A DNA stretch of 64,000 nt from Herpetosiphon aurantiacus DSM 785 (GTDB lineage Bacteria; Chloroflexota; Chloroflexia; Chloroflexales; Herpetosiphonaceae): positions 4,169,199 to 4,233,198 of the forward strand of contig CP000875.1 of the NCBI GenBank assembly GCA_000018565.1, written 5' to 3'. This document shows positions 25,237 to 33,312 of this stretch, in pieces. The notes below the pieces were generated by a model. It was given only the letters and a program-made list of their open reading frames with translations, searched no databases and was not told the DNA's origin. Both the position numbers and the translations under genes were made by a program. Positions within the stretch are counted from its first letter, which is position 1, and each line of letters starts with the position of its first letter.

Positions 25237-25914
25237 ATGAAGCCACGATTTTTTGCGTTTGGCAGCCAACAACTGCATAGCGATGCACCGCAGCATCATT
25301 CATTAACCCGCCGCATGATCGGCTGGATCGGCCTGTTTGTAGCTTGTTTGTTGCTGATTCTGTATAGTTTTAGCCAACTCGATCATATTCCCCTGAGCAC
25401 GCTCACCCGTGATCCTGCCGATATTACCGGAATGCCGTTCTATTTTGGCATTCTCTCGACCTTGGGAGTAATGCTATGGTCGGCAACGACCGGTGTTTGC
25501 GGGGTTGGCTGGTTGTTGCTTGAGTCCAGCCATCAACAGCGGCGCTTTTTAGGCGCATCAGCCCTCTTATCCTTGATTTTGGCGCTTGACGATGCCATTT
25601 TGCTGCACGAACGAGTTTTTCCGAAGCATCTGCATATTCCCGAAAATCTGGTGTTGGCAGGCTATTTAGGCTTGGGGATGGCCTATCTTTTTTATTTTTT
25701 GCCACGAATGTTAAGCACAGATTATGGTTTGTTTATGCTGGCAGTTGGATTTATGGCTTTATCGATGATTTTCGATGTGATTATGCCGTTTCATGAGCTA
25801 GCAACCTTTACCGAAGATAGCCTCAAATTTGTTGGGATTGTCTTTTGGCTCAGCTATTTTGGGCGAACTGTTCAAACTATTTTAGCCCAAGCCAAACTGC
25901 AACGTTTAGCTTAA
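25237..25914 (+). CDS. Polytopic membrane protein, unknown function
   Basis: The 225-residue product has about six hydrophobic segments, the first near residues 25-43 after a polar, His-rich start. Conserved-looking features are a DDAILLHERVFPKHL loop between helices and VIMPFHELATFTEDSLKF near the end, both with Asp/His/Glu residues that might bind a metal. No family is recognised. The start is set by AAGAAAGG and the upstream promoter. A clear terminator follows. Confidence 0.7.
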   Translation: MKPRFFAFGSQQLHSDAPQHHSLTRRMIGWIGLFVACLLLILYSFSQLDHIPLSTLTRDPADITGMPFYFGILSTLGVMLWSATTGVCGVGWLLLESSHQQRRFLGASALLSLILALDDAILLHERVFPKHLHIPENLVLAGYLGLGMAYLFYFLPRMLSTDYGLFMLAVGFMALSMIFDVIMPFHELATFTEDSLKFVGIVFWLSYFGRTVQTILAQAKLQRLA

Positions 25915-25928
25915 CCCCACATTCTGCT

Positions 25929-25962
25929 AAAAGCGCCGTTAATAACGAATGACGGCGCTTTT
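25929..25962 (+). terminator. Intrinsic terminator
   Basis: AAAAGCGCCGT (25929-25939) pairs with ACGGCGCTTTT (25952-25962) around a 12-base loop; the stem ends in the T run. It follows the membrane-protein stop by 14 bases. Confidence 0.88.
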
Positions 25963-26068
25963 GGTTGCCTGCCACTTCTGCAAGGAACTGATTATAATAA
26001 GCAAGCATTAATTGAAACGACGCACAGTGGTAGCTTGGTTGCTGCGTCGCTGACAGATAAGGATTAGC

Positions 26069-26617
26069 ATGGCAAACAAACCGCAACCTCAATCTGGCAT
26101 TGTTGAAGGGTTAACAGGGCGCTTACCCTTTTTAATTGGAAGTTTAGTTAGTTTTTTTAGCTTCGTCTTGTTGATGCGCATTCGAACTCTGATCCATGGA
26201 ACGTTCGAGAACTTGGATTTTGAAGGGATTCAAGTTTGGTTGATGCTTGATGCAATGATCATTGTGATTCTTGCCCCGCTCAGCCATACAATCAGTCATA
26301 GCCTAGGCTTGATGCTCCAAAAACAGCCATGGCAAGCGCAACGCCGTTTGATCTATCCACGAGTCCGCCCTCGCCAAGCACTTACCCGTCGCCAGGTTAT
26401 TGGCTACTTGCTGGCCCCATTGGCACTGAATGGAGTATTGTTGCTTGGGATTATCATTAAGCCATTTTCAGCCTATTTAGCTTTATGGGGCGCGGTCAAT
26501 CTTGGTTTAACCAGCAACGATCTTTGGAAAGTTTTAGGCGTTTGGCGCTTCCCTGAATCAACGAGCTTTGTAGTCCACCAAAATCATCTTGAGCGAACGG
26601 AGGCTGGGCATGGCTAA
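26069..26617 (+). CDS. DUF3267-like membrane protein lacking the catalytic glutamate
   Basis: A 182-residue membrane protein with about four hydrophobic segments. HTISH at residues 73-77 sits where DUF3267/zincin-like membrane proteins carry HExxH; both histidines are kept but Glu is replaced by Thr. The C-terminal NLGLTSNDLWKVLGVWRFPE also resembles that family's conserved NxxxSxxD segment. If the relation is right, this is a non-peptidase member. Its stop lies 8 bases inside the following permease gene, so the two are coupled. Confidence 0.6.
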   Translation: MANKPQPQSGIVEGLTGRLPFLIGSLVSFFSFVLLMRIRTLIHGTFENLDFEGIQVWLMLDAMIIVILAPLSHTISHSLGLMLQKQPWQAQRRLIYPRVRPRQALTRRQVIGYLLAPLALNGVLLLGIIIKPFSAYLALWGAVNLGLTSNDLWKVLGVWRFPESTSFVVHQNHLERTEAGHG

Positions 26618-27845
26618 AATGTGGTTTGTTGCTCGACGCGATTTGATGTACCATCTGCGCAAAAAAGATTTTTATTGGTCAACCTTGGGCGTGCCCTTGC
26701 TCATTGGCGCGATCTATCTGTTTGCCCAAGTGTTTGGCGGCGATCCGTCGGGCCAGGCCACGGCTAATCTTTTTTTACCCAGCACCGATCGGGCGCATAG
26801 CATCGGTGTCGTTGACCAATCGGCGGTGCTCAAACAACATTTCGAGGTTATTTCACCAACAACCCTCTTGCAATTTGATGATCGCAACGTGGCTGAACAA
26901 GCGTTACGCCAAGCAACAATTGAAACCTTGTTCATTATTCCAGCAGATTATCATCAATCGGGAATAGTCACCCGTACCACCCGCACAGCAAGTGTGTTTG
27001 ATCAAGCTGATACCAACGCCTTGCGTAGCTTGTTAGCAGCCAATCAACTGCGCTCTCCGCACATTGATTTTGTGCCGCTGCTCTTCGAACCAATTAGCCT
27101 GAGCAAAGCTGAAGCAATTGGCCAAAATGTCCGGGTTGCTGGCAACTTAAGCCAAAATTTTGCTGGCTCGATGGTGCCAATCGGCTTTGCAATGGCGATT
27201 TACATTTCGATTTTTATGGGCGCAAGTTTGTTGATGCAAGGAATTTTGGAGGAGAAAGAAAATCGCACGCTTGAAGTATTGCTCACCTCGATCTCGCCAC
27301 GCCAATTATTAACTGGCAAAATGCTGGGTTTAGGCATCGTAGCCTTTATTCAATTGGGATTTTGGGCAGCACTGGCCTTAGGGGTGTTGCGCGGGCAAGC
27401 CATTCGTGAAGCGCTCAATCAAGTTCAAATCGATTCAGTCACTTGGATGTTGCTCGGGATCTTTTTTCTGCTCGGCTACCTATTTTACGCTAGCCTAACC
27501 GCTGGAATTGGGGCAATCAGCCCATCAATGCGCGAATTATCGCAATTAATTATTTTGGTGAGTGTGCCAGCGATGATTCCGCTGATGTTTATTACCTCGT
27601 TGCTGAGCAAACCCAACGGCGCTTTAGCCCTCATCCTCAGCATAATCCCCTTTACCGCTCCATCAACGATGATGCTTCGTTCAGTCATGACGGTTGTGCC
27701 ACCTTGGCAAATAGGATTAAGTATTGGTTTGCTAGCGTTAGCTGTCGTAGCAACTCTCAGTGTTACTGCCCGCTTATTTCGCGCCACTATTTTGTTACGC
27801 GGCAGTAAATTTTCGTTACGCGGGTTATGGCAGGCGTTGCGCTAG
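26610..27845 (+). CDS. ABC-2 type permease (NatB/YhaP-like)
   Basis: A 411-residue permease: one N-terminal membrane helix, a large extracytoplasmic region (about residues 45-185) and five or six C-terminal helices. MQGILEEKENRTLEVLLTSI (about 205-225) is the hallmark of NatB-like exporters. CGGAGG at 26598-26603 sets the start at 26610. No ABC ATPase is adjacent in either direction, so the ATPase partner must lie elsewhere; usual relatives form an operon with it. The gene ends 14 bases before a Nudix gene. Confidence 0.85.
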   Translation: MAKMWFVARRDLMYHLRKKDFYWSTLGVPLLIGAIYLFAQVFGGDPSGQATANLFLPSTDRAHSIGVVDQSAVLKQHFEVISPTTLLQFDDRNVAEQALRQATIETLFIIPADYHQSGIVTRTTRTASVFDQADTNALRSLLAANQLRSPHIDFVPLLFEPISLSKAEAIGQNVRVAGNLSQNFAGSMVPIGFAMAIYISIFMGASLLMQGILEEKENRTLEVLLTSISPRQLLTGKMLGLGIVAFIQLGFWAALALGVLRGQAIREALNQVQIDSVTWMLLGIFFLLGYLFYASLTAGIGAISPSMRELSQLIILVSVPAMIPLMFITSLLSKPNGALALILSIIPFTAPSTMMLRSVMTVVPPWQIGLSIGLLALAVVATLSVTARLFRATILLRGSKFSLRGLWQALR

Positions 27846-27859
27846 CCCACGGAGGCAGT

Positions 27860-28342
27860 ATGGAATCAATTGTGCATATTGTTCTAGCCCTGTTGCGGCG
27901 TGAAAATCAGGTGTTATTGGTGCGTCAACAAGGCCAAAATGGCAGTTATTGGGGTATTCCTGGCGGCAAAGTTGAGCTTGGCGAGCATTGGCTTGAAGCC
28001 TTTGCCCGTGAGGTGCGCGAGGAAACTGGCTTGGTGGCTGCTGCTAATACCCTTGCTTACATGTCGCAAGTTTATTTGGTCGGCAAAGAGCAAACTGTGG
28101 TTTTTTGCGCCTTCGAAGGCACAACCGAGGGCGAAATCGCAATCAACGACCCCGATAATGAGATTGAAGAGTGTGCGTGGTTTGATCTCCACGAAATTCC
28201 TAAAATGATTCAATCGCTGCGCTGGCCGAGCACGCGTCTGCCCTTGCTCGATTATTTGGCAGGCAATGTCGAGGCCGGGCGGGTTTGGGCTTTCCGCTCC
28301 AACGAGGATAATAGCGAACAATATCTGCTGCAAGCAATCTGA
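27860..28342 (+). CDS. Nudix hydrolase
   Basis: A 160-residue MutT-like protein. The Nudix box GGKVELGEHWLEAFAREVRE and following ETGL are intact (residues about 34-57), so metal-dependent pyrophosphate hydrolysis is expected. It should act on a nucleoside diphosphate derivative, identity unknown. GGAGG lies 5 bases before the ATG at 27860. Its proximity to the permease stop suggests one transcript. Confidence 0.9.
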   Translation: MESIVHIVLALLRRENQVLLVRQQGQNGSYWGIPGGKVELGEHWLEAFAREVREETGLVAAANTLAYMSQVYLVGKEQTVVFCAFEGTTEGEIAINDPDNEIEECAWFDLHEIPKMIQSLRWPSTRLPLLDYLAGNVEAGRVWAFRSNEDNSEQYLLQAI

Positions 28343-28375
28343 TAACCGTTGCTCACATCCCCAACCCTTCTTACT

Positions 28376-28561
28376 TACAAAGGTAGGTTTTGAACAACCA
28401 TAGGGGATTCATTGTTGATTGCATGCCCTCACCCCCTAGCCCCCTCTCCCGCCCAGCAGGCGAGGGGGAAACCCTTTGATCAGGATCACGGGATCGCCCC
28501 TCGCCCGCCGCAGTGGGAGAGGGGTTGGGGGTGAGGGGTCGTAAAACCTACCCTTGAAAGC
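28376..28561. repeat. Type C-ended element containing a type A repeat
   Basis: The sequence begins with TACAAAGGTAGGTTTT (28376) and ends with AAAACCTACCCTTGAAAG (28544-28561), inverted relatives of the type C termini. Between them lies a complete type A element (28426-28539). It looks like one repeat family nested in another. Confidence 0.6.
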
Positions 28562-28572
28562 ACCCACTCGCC

Positions 28573-28757
28573 CTCCTTTCAAGGGTCAATTTTCGCTGCG
28601 AACCAGGGATAGGCTGGTTCATCGGTGGATGAATGACTGCCGATCCATGCCCTTGAGGGGGTGCAGGAGGATTAAAGCCCCCTGCGTCTCCCGCCTTGAG
28701 GCGGGACGGAAGGGTGGTGAGTCACCATGATTGTAAAAAACCTACCCTTGAAAGGAG
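28573..28757. repeat. MITE-like element (type C), copy 2
   Basis: Perfect 14-bp termini CTCCTTTCAAGGGT (28573-28586) and ACCCTTGAAAGGAG (28744-28757) enclose about 157 bp similar to the element at 8324-8497, including the CGAACCA..GGATAGGCTGG block and the CCCGCC/GGCGGG hairpin. No gene is present in this gap (28343-28786). Confidence 0.65.
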
Positions 28758-28786
28758 AGGAATCGTGGGTGAGGGCAACACTTCCG

Positions 28787-29569
28787 CTAGCCGCGCAATA
28801 ACGATTGGCCACCATCGATCCAGATTTCCGTGCCCGTGATATGGCTGGCTGCATCGGAAGCCAAAAAGCCGACTAATTGCGCCACTTGTTCGGCTGTGCC
28901 TGGTTGACCATGGGTCAGGGGAATATCGCCCTCAGGAAATTCGGCGGGCACGGCCACCGTTTCAATTGCCCGTTTTTCAGTGCTTTCGTCGATGCTGGTT
29001 TCAATCGCCCCTGGGCAAATAACGTTCACGCGAATCTTAAATTGGGCTAGTTCTAAGGCCAGCATTTTGGCCATAGCCACTTGACCAGCCTTGGTGGTCG
29101 AGTAGGCGGTCGCACCCACATTGCTAAATGTACGAGTTCCATTGATCGATGAGGTAATGATAATTGCGCCACCCTGCTTTTTGAGCGCCGGTACTGTTGT
29201 TTGCAGCGTTAAGAAGGTACCAGTTAAATTAATGTTTAACGTGTTCTGCCATTCTTCCAAGCTCAATTGCTCAATTGGTGCCCAAACGCCGTTAATCCCA
29301 GCATTGGCAAAGACACAATTGAGCTTGCCCCATGTTTCGAGCATTTGATCAACAGCAGCTTGCAGCTCATCGGGCTGCGTAATATCGGCAATTAAGGCCA
29401 ATGCGTCGCCGCCCGCCCGCTGAATCGTCTCAACAGTTTCGGTCAATTCATCTTCAGTCCGCCCAAGTGCGGCAACGTTTGCACCATGCGCCGCTAAATA
29501 TAAGGCCGTGGCCTTGCCAATGCCCGAGCCAGCCCCAGTGATTAAGGCCACAGTATTACGCAAATTCAT
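28787..29569 (-). CDS. Short-chain dehydrogenase/reductase
   Basis: A 260-residue classical SDR. The N-terminal ALITGAGSGIGKATAL binds NAD(P); NAGINGV, the catalytic serine in IITSSINGT and the YSTTKAG active-site Tyr/Lys are all present. It ends with the usual GTEIWIDGGQS. GAAGGAGC upstream fixes the start at 29569. The substrate is unknown. It is divergent from the arsenic operon, with 172 bases between starts, and a role in arsenic metabolism is not indicated. Confidence 0.93.
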   Translation of the reverse strand: MNLRNTVALITGAGSGIGKATALYLAAHGANVAALGRTEDELTETVETIQRAGGDALALIADITQPDELQAAVDQMLETWGKLNCVFANAGINGVWAPIEQLSLEEWQNTLNINLTGTFLTLQTTVPALKKQGGAIIITSSINGTRTFSNVGATAYSTTKAGQVAMAKMLALELAQFKIRVNVICPGAIETSIDESTEKRAIETVAVPAEFPEGDIPLTHGQPGTAEQVAQLVGFLASDAASHITGTEIWIDGGQSLLRG

Positions 29570-29674
29570 GCGAATGCTCCTTCCTTCAGTTCACAATCCT
29601 TGCAATCAGCCAATGCAAGTTGTGTGCTCAGAATCAAGAAAAATCGATGCGCCAGCATCCATCAACATTCATAC

Positions 29675-29718
29675 TTGCTTTTTTGCAATATCGCCAATAT
29701 ACTTCAAAATAATTTGAA
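29675..29718 (+). promoter_or_regulatory. Arsenic operon promoter with candidate ArsR operator
   Basis: TTGCTT (29675-29680), 17 bases, TATACT (29698-29703) is a fair promoter. TTCAAA-ATAA-TTTGAA (29703-29718) is a 6-4-6 inverted repeat overlapping the end of the -10 and the start site, where an ArsR repressor would block transcription. The binding itself is inferred from position and the encoded ArsR domain. Confidence 0.5.
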
Positions 29719-29741
29719 ACAATTTAATTTGGAGTGTTTTT

Positions 29742-30515
29742 ATGCAAAGTCTTGGGCTTGAACCACCTGTTGTGCTCAAATTGCTATCGCACGATCTCCG
29801 TTGGCGCTTGTTACAACTTTTAGTCCATAGTGATTATCGGGTGCATGAATGTGTGGCGGCCTTGCAAGCACCAATGAATGTGGTTTCCTATCATTTACGG
29901 CTACTACGCGAAGCCGCCTTGGTGATCGAACGCCGCAGCGAAGCCGATGGCCGTGATGTCTATTACCATCTCGATTTGCCAAGCTTGCAAACCGCCTACC
30001 AAGCGAGTGCCCAAGCCCTGCACCCTGATCTTGATCCATTTGCCGCCAAAACCACCAGCCAAGCCTATCAACTTAGCAAACCAGTGCGGATTTTATATTT
30101 GTGCACCCACAACAGTGCTCGCTCACAGTTGGCCGAGGCAATTACCCGCCATCTCGGTGGCTCCATGCTTGATGTAGTGAGCGCCGGAACCCAACCTGCC
30201 GAGGTGAATCCTTTGGTCTTAGCTACTTTGGAAGAAAAAAAGATTTCGAGTGCTGGCCTGTATTCCAAGACACTCCAGCCTTACCTTGAGCAAGATTTCG
30301 ATTATGTGATTACGGTCTGCGATCGCGCTCGTGAACAATGCCCAACGCTTGCTGGCCATCCCACCAGCATGCACTGGAGTTTTGCCGACCCGCTGCGTGA
30401 AACCAGCGAACTAGCCCAAGCTGCCACAATTGAAACCACCGCCCAGCAACTGATGACGCGCATTCGCTTTTTGCTGACCACAATCGAGCGCCAACAACGT
30501 GAAGGGAGCAAATAA
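29742..30515 (+). CDS. ArsR regulator fused to thioredoxin-type arsenate reductase (ArsC)
   Basis: The 257-residue protein has an ArsR winged helix (about residues 8-95) and a low-molecular-weight-phosphatase ArsC domain (115-250). The reductase shows the C121-x5-R127 loop (LCTHNSARS) and the resolving pair C193 and C200 ([13 protein letters not shown]), the full triad of thioredoxin-coupled ArsC, which turns arsenate to arsenite. The ArsR helix 3, normally ELCVCDL, reads HECVAAL with one cysteine. It should repress its own operon. The stop overlaps the next start (TAATG). Confidence 0.88.
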   Translation: MQSLGLEPPVVLKLLSHDLRWRLLQLLVHSDYRVHECVAALQAPMNVVSYHLRLLREAALVIERRSEADGRDVYYHLDLPSLQTAYQASAQALHPDLDPFAAKTTSQAYQLSKPVRILYLCTHNSARSQLAEAITRHLGGSMLDVVSAGTQPAEVNPLVLATLEEKKISSAGLYSKTLQPYLEQDFDYVITVCDRAREQCPTLAGHPTSMHWSFADPLRETSELAQAATIETTAQQLMTRIRFLLTTIERQQREGSK

Positions 30516-31528
30516 TGGCTTTACGAATTGGCATTAATGGCTTTGGGCGCATGGGGCGGCTCGCATTACGGGCTGGCTGGAATCGCCCAGGATTTGAATG
30601 GGTGCATATCAACGAACTCAAAGGCGATGCTGCAACCGCCGCCCATTTACTGGCTTTTGATTCAGTTCATGGCCGCTGGAATCATGGAGTCTCATCGCAA
30701 GAGCAAGCCCTGATGATCGAGCAACAACGCCTGAGTTATAGCAATCATTCAACAATTGAAGCAACCGATTGGGCTAGCCATGAGGTTGATCTGGTGCTGG
30801 AATGCTCAGGCAAATTTCGTAGCCCAGAGCAACTAGCTGGCTATTTTGCGGCTGGAGTTAAAACCGTGATCGTTGCCGCACCCGTAAAACAGGGTGCACT
30901 CAACATCGTGATGGGAGTTAATGATCAGCTTTATGATCCGCAGCAGCATCGTTTATTAACTGCCGCCTCGTGCACCACCAATTGTTTAGCGCCCATTGTC
31001 AAAGTTGTGCATGAACAATTCGGCATTAAGCATGGCATGATCACCACAATTCACGATATGACCAATACCCAAAATCTGATCGATGCACCGCACAAAGATT
31101 TACGCCGTGCCCGCGCCGCCAGCCAATCGCTGATTCCTACCAGCACAGGCTCAGCCAGCGCAATTGGCATGATCTTTCCAGAATTAGCAGGTCGTTTGGA
31201 TGGTGTGGCGATTCGCGTGCCTTTGTTGAATGCCTCGCTGACCGATTGTGTCTTTGAATTGGCCCAACCAACCACCAGTGAAGCGGTTAATCGGGCTTTG
31301 GCGGAGGCTAGTCGCGGAGCGCTCAAAGACATTTTGGGCTATGAAGAACGGCCCTTAGTTTCAGTCGATTACAAGGGCGATCCACGTTCGGCGATTATCG
31401 ATGCAGCGCTGACGACCGTTACCAACCAAACTCAATTGAAAATTATGGCTTGGTACGACAACGAAATTGGCTATGTGAATCGAATGTTGGAGCTAGCCGC
31501 TAAGGTCGCCCAACTTCAGGCGGGCTAG
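30515..31528 (+). CDS. ArsJ-associated glyceraldehyde-3-phosphate dehydrogenase
   Basis: A 337-residue GAPDH. The Rossmann motif INGFGRMGR, active-site cysteine C153 in [11 protein letters not shown] and [12 protein letters not shown] are visible. Its place between an ArsC fusion and ArsJ is typical of the arsenate pathway in which this enzyme forms unstable 1-arseno-3-phosphoglycerate from glyceraldehyde-3-phosphate and arsenate for export. A glycolytic duty cannot be excluded but is unlikely here. It overlaps the ArsR-ArsC stop by one base and lies nine bases before arsJ. Confidence 0.92.
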   Translation: MALRIGINGFGRMGRLALRAGWNRPGFEWVHINELKGDAATAAHLLAFDSVHGRWNHGVSSQEQALMIEQQRLSYSNHSTIEATDWASHEVDLVLECSGKFRSPEQLAGYFAAGVKTVIVAAPVKQGALNIVMGVNDQLYDPQQHRLLTAASCTTNCLAPIVKVVHEQFGIKHGMITTIHDMTNTQNLIDAPHKDLRRARAASQSLIPTSTGSASAIGMIFPELAGRLDGVAIRVPLLNASLTDCVFELAQPTTSEAVNRALAEASRGALKDILGYEERPLVSVDYKGDPRSAIIDAALTTVTNQTQLKIMAWYDNEIGYVNRMLELAAKVAQLQAG

Positions 31529-31537
31529 GAGCCGACT

Positions 31538-32773
31538 ATGCAGCAACAATTCAAAGAGTATGCGATTGTTACCGCCGCTTATTGGGCCTTTACATTGACC
31601 GATGGCGCGTTGCGTATGTTGGTCTTGTTTCATTTTCATCAACTTGGCTATAGTGCCTTGGCGGTGGCGGCGCTCTTTATTTTCTATGAAGTATTTGGGG
31701 TGATTACCAATTTGTTTGGTGGCTGGCTGGGCGCACGCTTTGGCCTGAATCGCACCTTACATGCTGGCTTGGTGTTACAAGTTATCGCTTTGGGCATGAT
31801 GGTTGTGCCCAGTGCTTGGCTCAGCGTGACATATGTGATGCTAGCGCAAGCTGGCTCGGGCATCGCCAAAGATCTGACCAAAATGAGTGCCAAGAGCAGC
31901 ATCAAAATGTTGGTGGCTGAAGATGCTCAATCAACTTTGTTCAAATGGGTAGCTATTTTGACTGGCTCGAAAAATGCGCTCAAAGGTGTGGGCTTTTTCT
32001 TGGGCAGCCTATTGCTGAGCACCATTGGCTTTCGCAGTGCCTTCGCTGTGCTTGCGAGTTTGATTGCCGTAGCTGCCATTGGCACATTCAGCTTTTTGCA
32101 ACACGATTTGGGGCGTAGCAAAGCCAAGCCGAAGTGGCAACAACTATTTGCCAAAAGCCGCGCGATCAATCTGCTTTCAGCAGCGCGTTGTTTTTTGTTT
32201 GCAGCGCGGGATGTCTGGTTTGTGGTCGGCTTGCCAGTTTTTCTGAGTGAAGTGCTTGGCTGGTCGTTTTGGCAGGCTGGCGGCTATTTGGCCTTATGGG
32301 TGATTGGCTATGGCCTGATTCAAGCGCTTGCGCCAGCGATTACCCGCCGCTGGCAAGCCACGCCCAACGGCTGGGCTGCAACAATTTTGGCTGGCTTGTT
32401 GATGCTGATTATGGCTGCGATTGCCAGTGTTGTGCAAATCAACCAACAATCGGCTATCGTGGTTGTGGTCGGCTTAATTGGCTTTGGATTTATTTTTGCG
32501 CTGAATTCGGCAGTCCACTCCTACCTGATTTTAGCCTACACTGACCAAGCCGATGTGGCTTTGAATGTAGGTTTTTACTATATGGCCAACGCCTTGGGCC
32601 GCCTGCTTGGCACAATTCTTTCGGGTCTGCTGTATCAAAGCTATGGGTTGGCAGGCTGTTTATGGGCAGCGGCCTTACTGAGCGCAATCACAGCCGTGAT
32701 CTCGTTGAGCTTGCCGCGTGTGCCAAACCAACCGCTGTTGGGCGAACAGCAGGCCAAAGCTAGCTCGATCTGA
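31538..32773 (+). CDS. arsJ: ArsJ, MFS organoarsenical efflux permease
   Basis: The 411-residue, 12-helix MFS protein starts with FKEYAIVTAAYWAFTLTDGA, the ArsJ-like N-terminal signature, and GWLGARFGLN corresponds to the MFS loop 2-3 motif. It exports 1-arseno-3-phosphoglycerate made by the preceding GAPDH. The three-gene order matches known arsenate-resistance operons. No methyltransferase or arsenite pump (ArsB/Acr3) is adjacent, so arsenite made by the ArsC domain needs an exporter elsewhere. Confidence 0.9.
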   Translation: MQQQFKEYAIVTAAYWAFTLTDGALRMLVLFHFHQLGYSALAVAALFIFYEVFGVITNLFGGWLGARFGLNRTLHAGLVLQVIALGMMVVPSAWLSVTYVMLAQAGSGIAKDLTKMSAKSSIKMLVAEDAQSTLFKWVAILTGSKNALKGVGFFLGSLLLSTIGFRSAFAVLASLIAVAAIGTFSFLQHDLGRSKAKPKWQQLFAKSRAINLLSAARCFLFAARDVWFVVGLPVFLSEVLGWSFWQAGGYLALWVIGYGLIQALAPAITRRWQATPNGWAATILAGLLMLIMAAIASVVQINQQSAIVVVVGLIGFGFIFALNSAVHSYLILAYTDQADVALNVGFYYMANALGRLLGTILSGLLYQSYGLAGCLWAAALLSAITAVISLSLPRVPNQPLLGEQQAKASSI

Positions 32774-32796
32774 GCAGAATGGAACCAAATTGCTAC

Positions 32797-32857
32797 TTGT
32801 AAGTTGGCCTGAATCTACTACAATAGAGCTAAGCAAGCGATCGTGGTAGATACCACG
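32797..32857 (+). promoter_or_regulatory. Promoter and downstream palindrome for the small LEA-like gene
   Basis: TTGTAA (32797-32802), 16 bases, TACAAT (32819-32824). A perfect inverted repeat CGTGGTA-GA-TACCACG (32842-32857) lies about ten bases after the predicted start site and just before the CGGAGGA ribosome site. It may be an operator or an mRNA hairpin. Confidence 0.55.
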
Positions 32858-32878
32858 TGGCATTTCGGAGGAAACCCC

Positions 32879-33118
32879 ATGACTGATAATGAACCAGGGT
32901 TTTTCGAAAATTTGGTTGATAAAGCCAAGGATGTCGCCGAGTCGGTTGGTGAATTTATCGGCGATGCCGCTGAAAAAGCGGGCGATCTAGCCGAACAAGC
33001 TGCCGAAAAAATTAGTGATGTTGCCGAAGTCGTCGGCGATAAAGCCAGCGATGTGTATGAAGCCGCCAAAGATAAATTGGGCATCGACGGCGACGAAGCT
33101 CCTCCGCCAGCCGCCTAG
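32879..33118 (+). CDS. Small LEA-like amphipathic helix protein
   Basis: A 79-residue, strongly acidic protein with repeated 11-residue units in the middle (KAKDVAESVGE, KAGDLAEQAAE, KISDVAEVVGD, KASDVYEAAKD), predicting one long amphipathic helix. Composition matches the larger LEA-like protein at 12451, without its membrane segment. CGGAGGA fixes the start at 32879. A protective role under stress is inferred. It stands alone between its own promoter and a clear terminator. Confidence 0.75.
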   Translation: MTDNEPGFFENLVDKAKDVAESVGEFIGDAAEKAGDLAEQAAEKISDVAEVVGDKASDVYEAAKDKLGIDGDEAPPPAA

Positions 33119-33140
33119 TTGCACGAATTGCTAAAAATTC

Positions 33141-33174
33141 AACACCCTCAGCATGGTTCGGTGCTGAGGGTGTT
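33141..33174 (+). terminator. Intrinsic terminator
   Basis: A 13-bp stem AACACCCTCAGCA/TGCTGAGGGTGTT (33141-33153 and 33162-33174) with an eight-base loop, 22 bases after the small LEA-like gene. The following T run is weak (GTTGGTTT). Confidence 0.85.
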
Positions 33175-33180
33175 GTTGGT

Positions 33181-33310
33181 TTAGGGATCAGCTGTCAGGG
33201 GCTAGGGATCAGGTTGAAACCGCCTTCATCCTTATCAAGACTCTGCGCCTCTGCGTTAACATTACTTCTAGCTTTTTCTGGACTCTGACAACTAGCCCCT
33301 GACCCCTAAA
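33181..33310. repeat. Intergenic modules F-G-F
   Basis: Module F (AGGGATCAG..TCAGGGG) at 33181-33213, module G (CTCTGCGCCTCTGCGTTAAC) at 33240-33259, and an inverted F (CTAGCCCCTGACCCCT) at 33291-33306 that nearly meets the cysK stop codon. No gene is seen. Confidence 0.7.
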
Positions 33311-33312
33311 TT

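Noticed and set aside
30515-31528. Main glycolytic GAPDH
   Set aside because: The gene overlaps an ArsR-ArsC gene and precedes arsJ, so the arsenate role is more likely; glycolytic gap usually sits with pgk.
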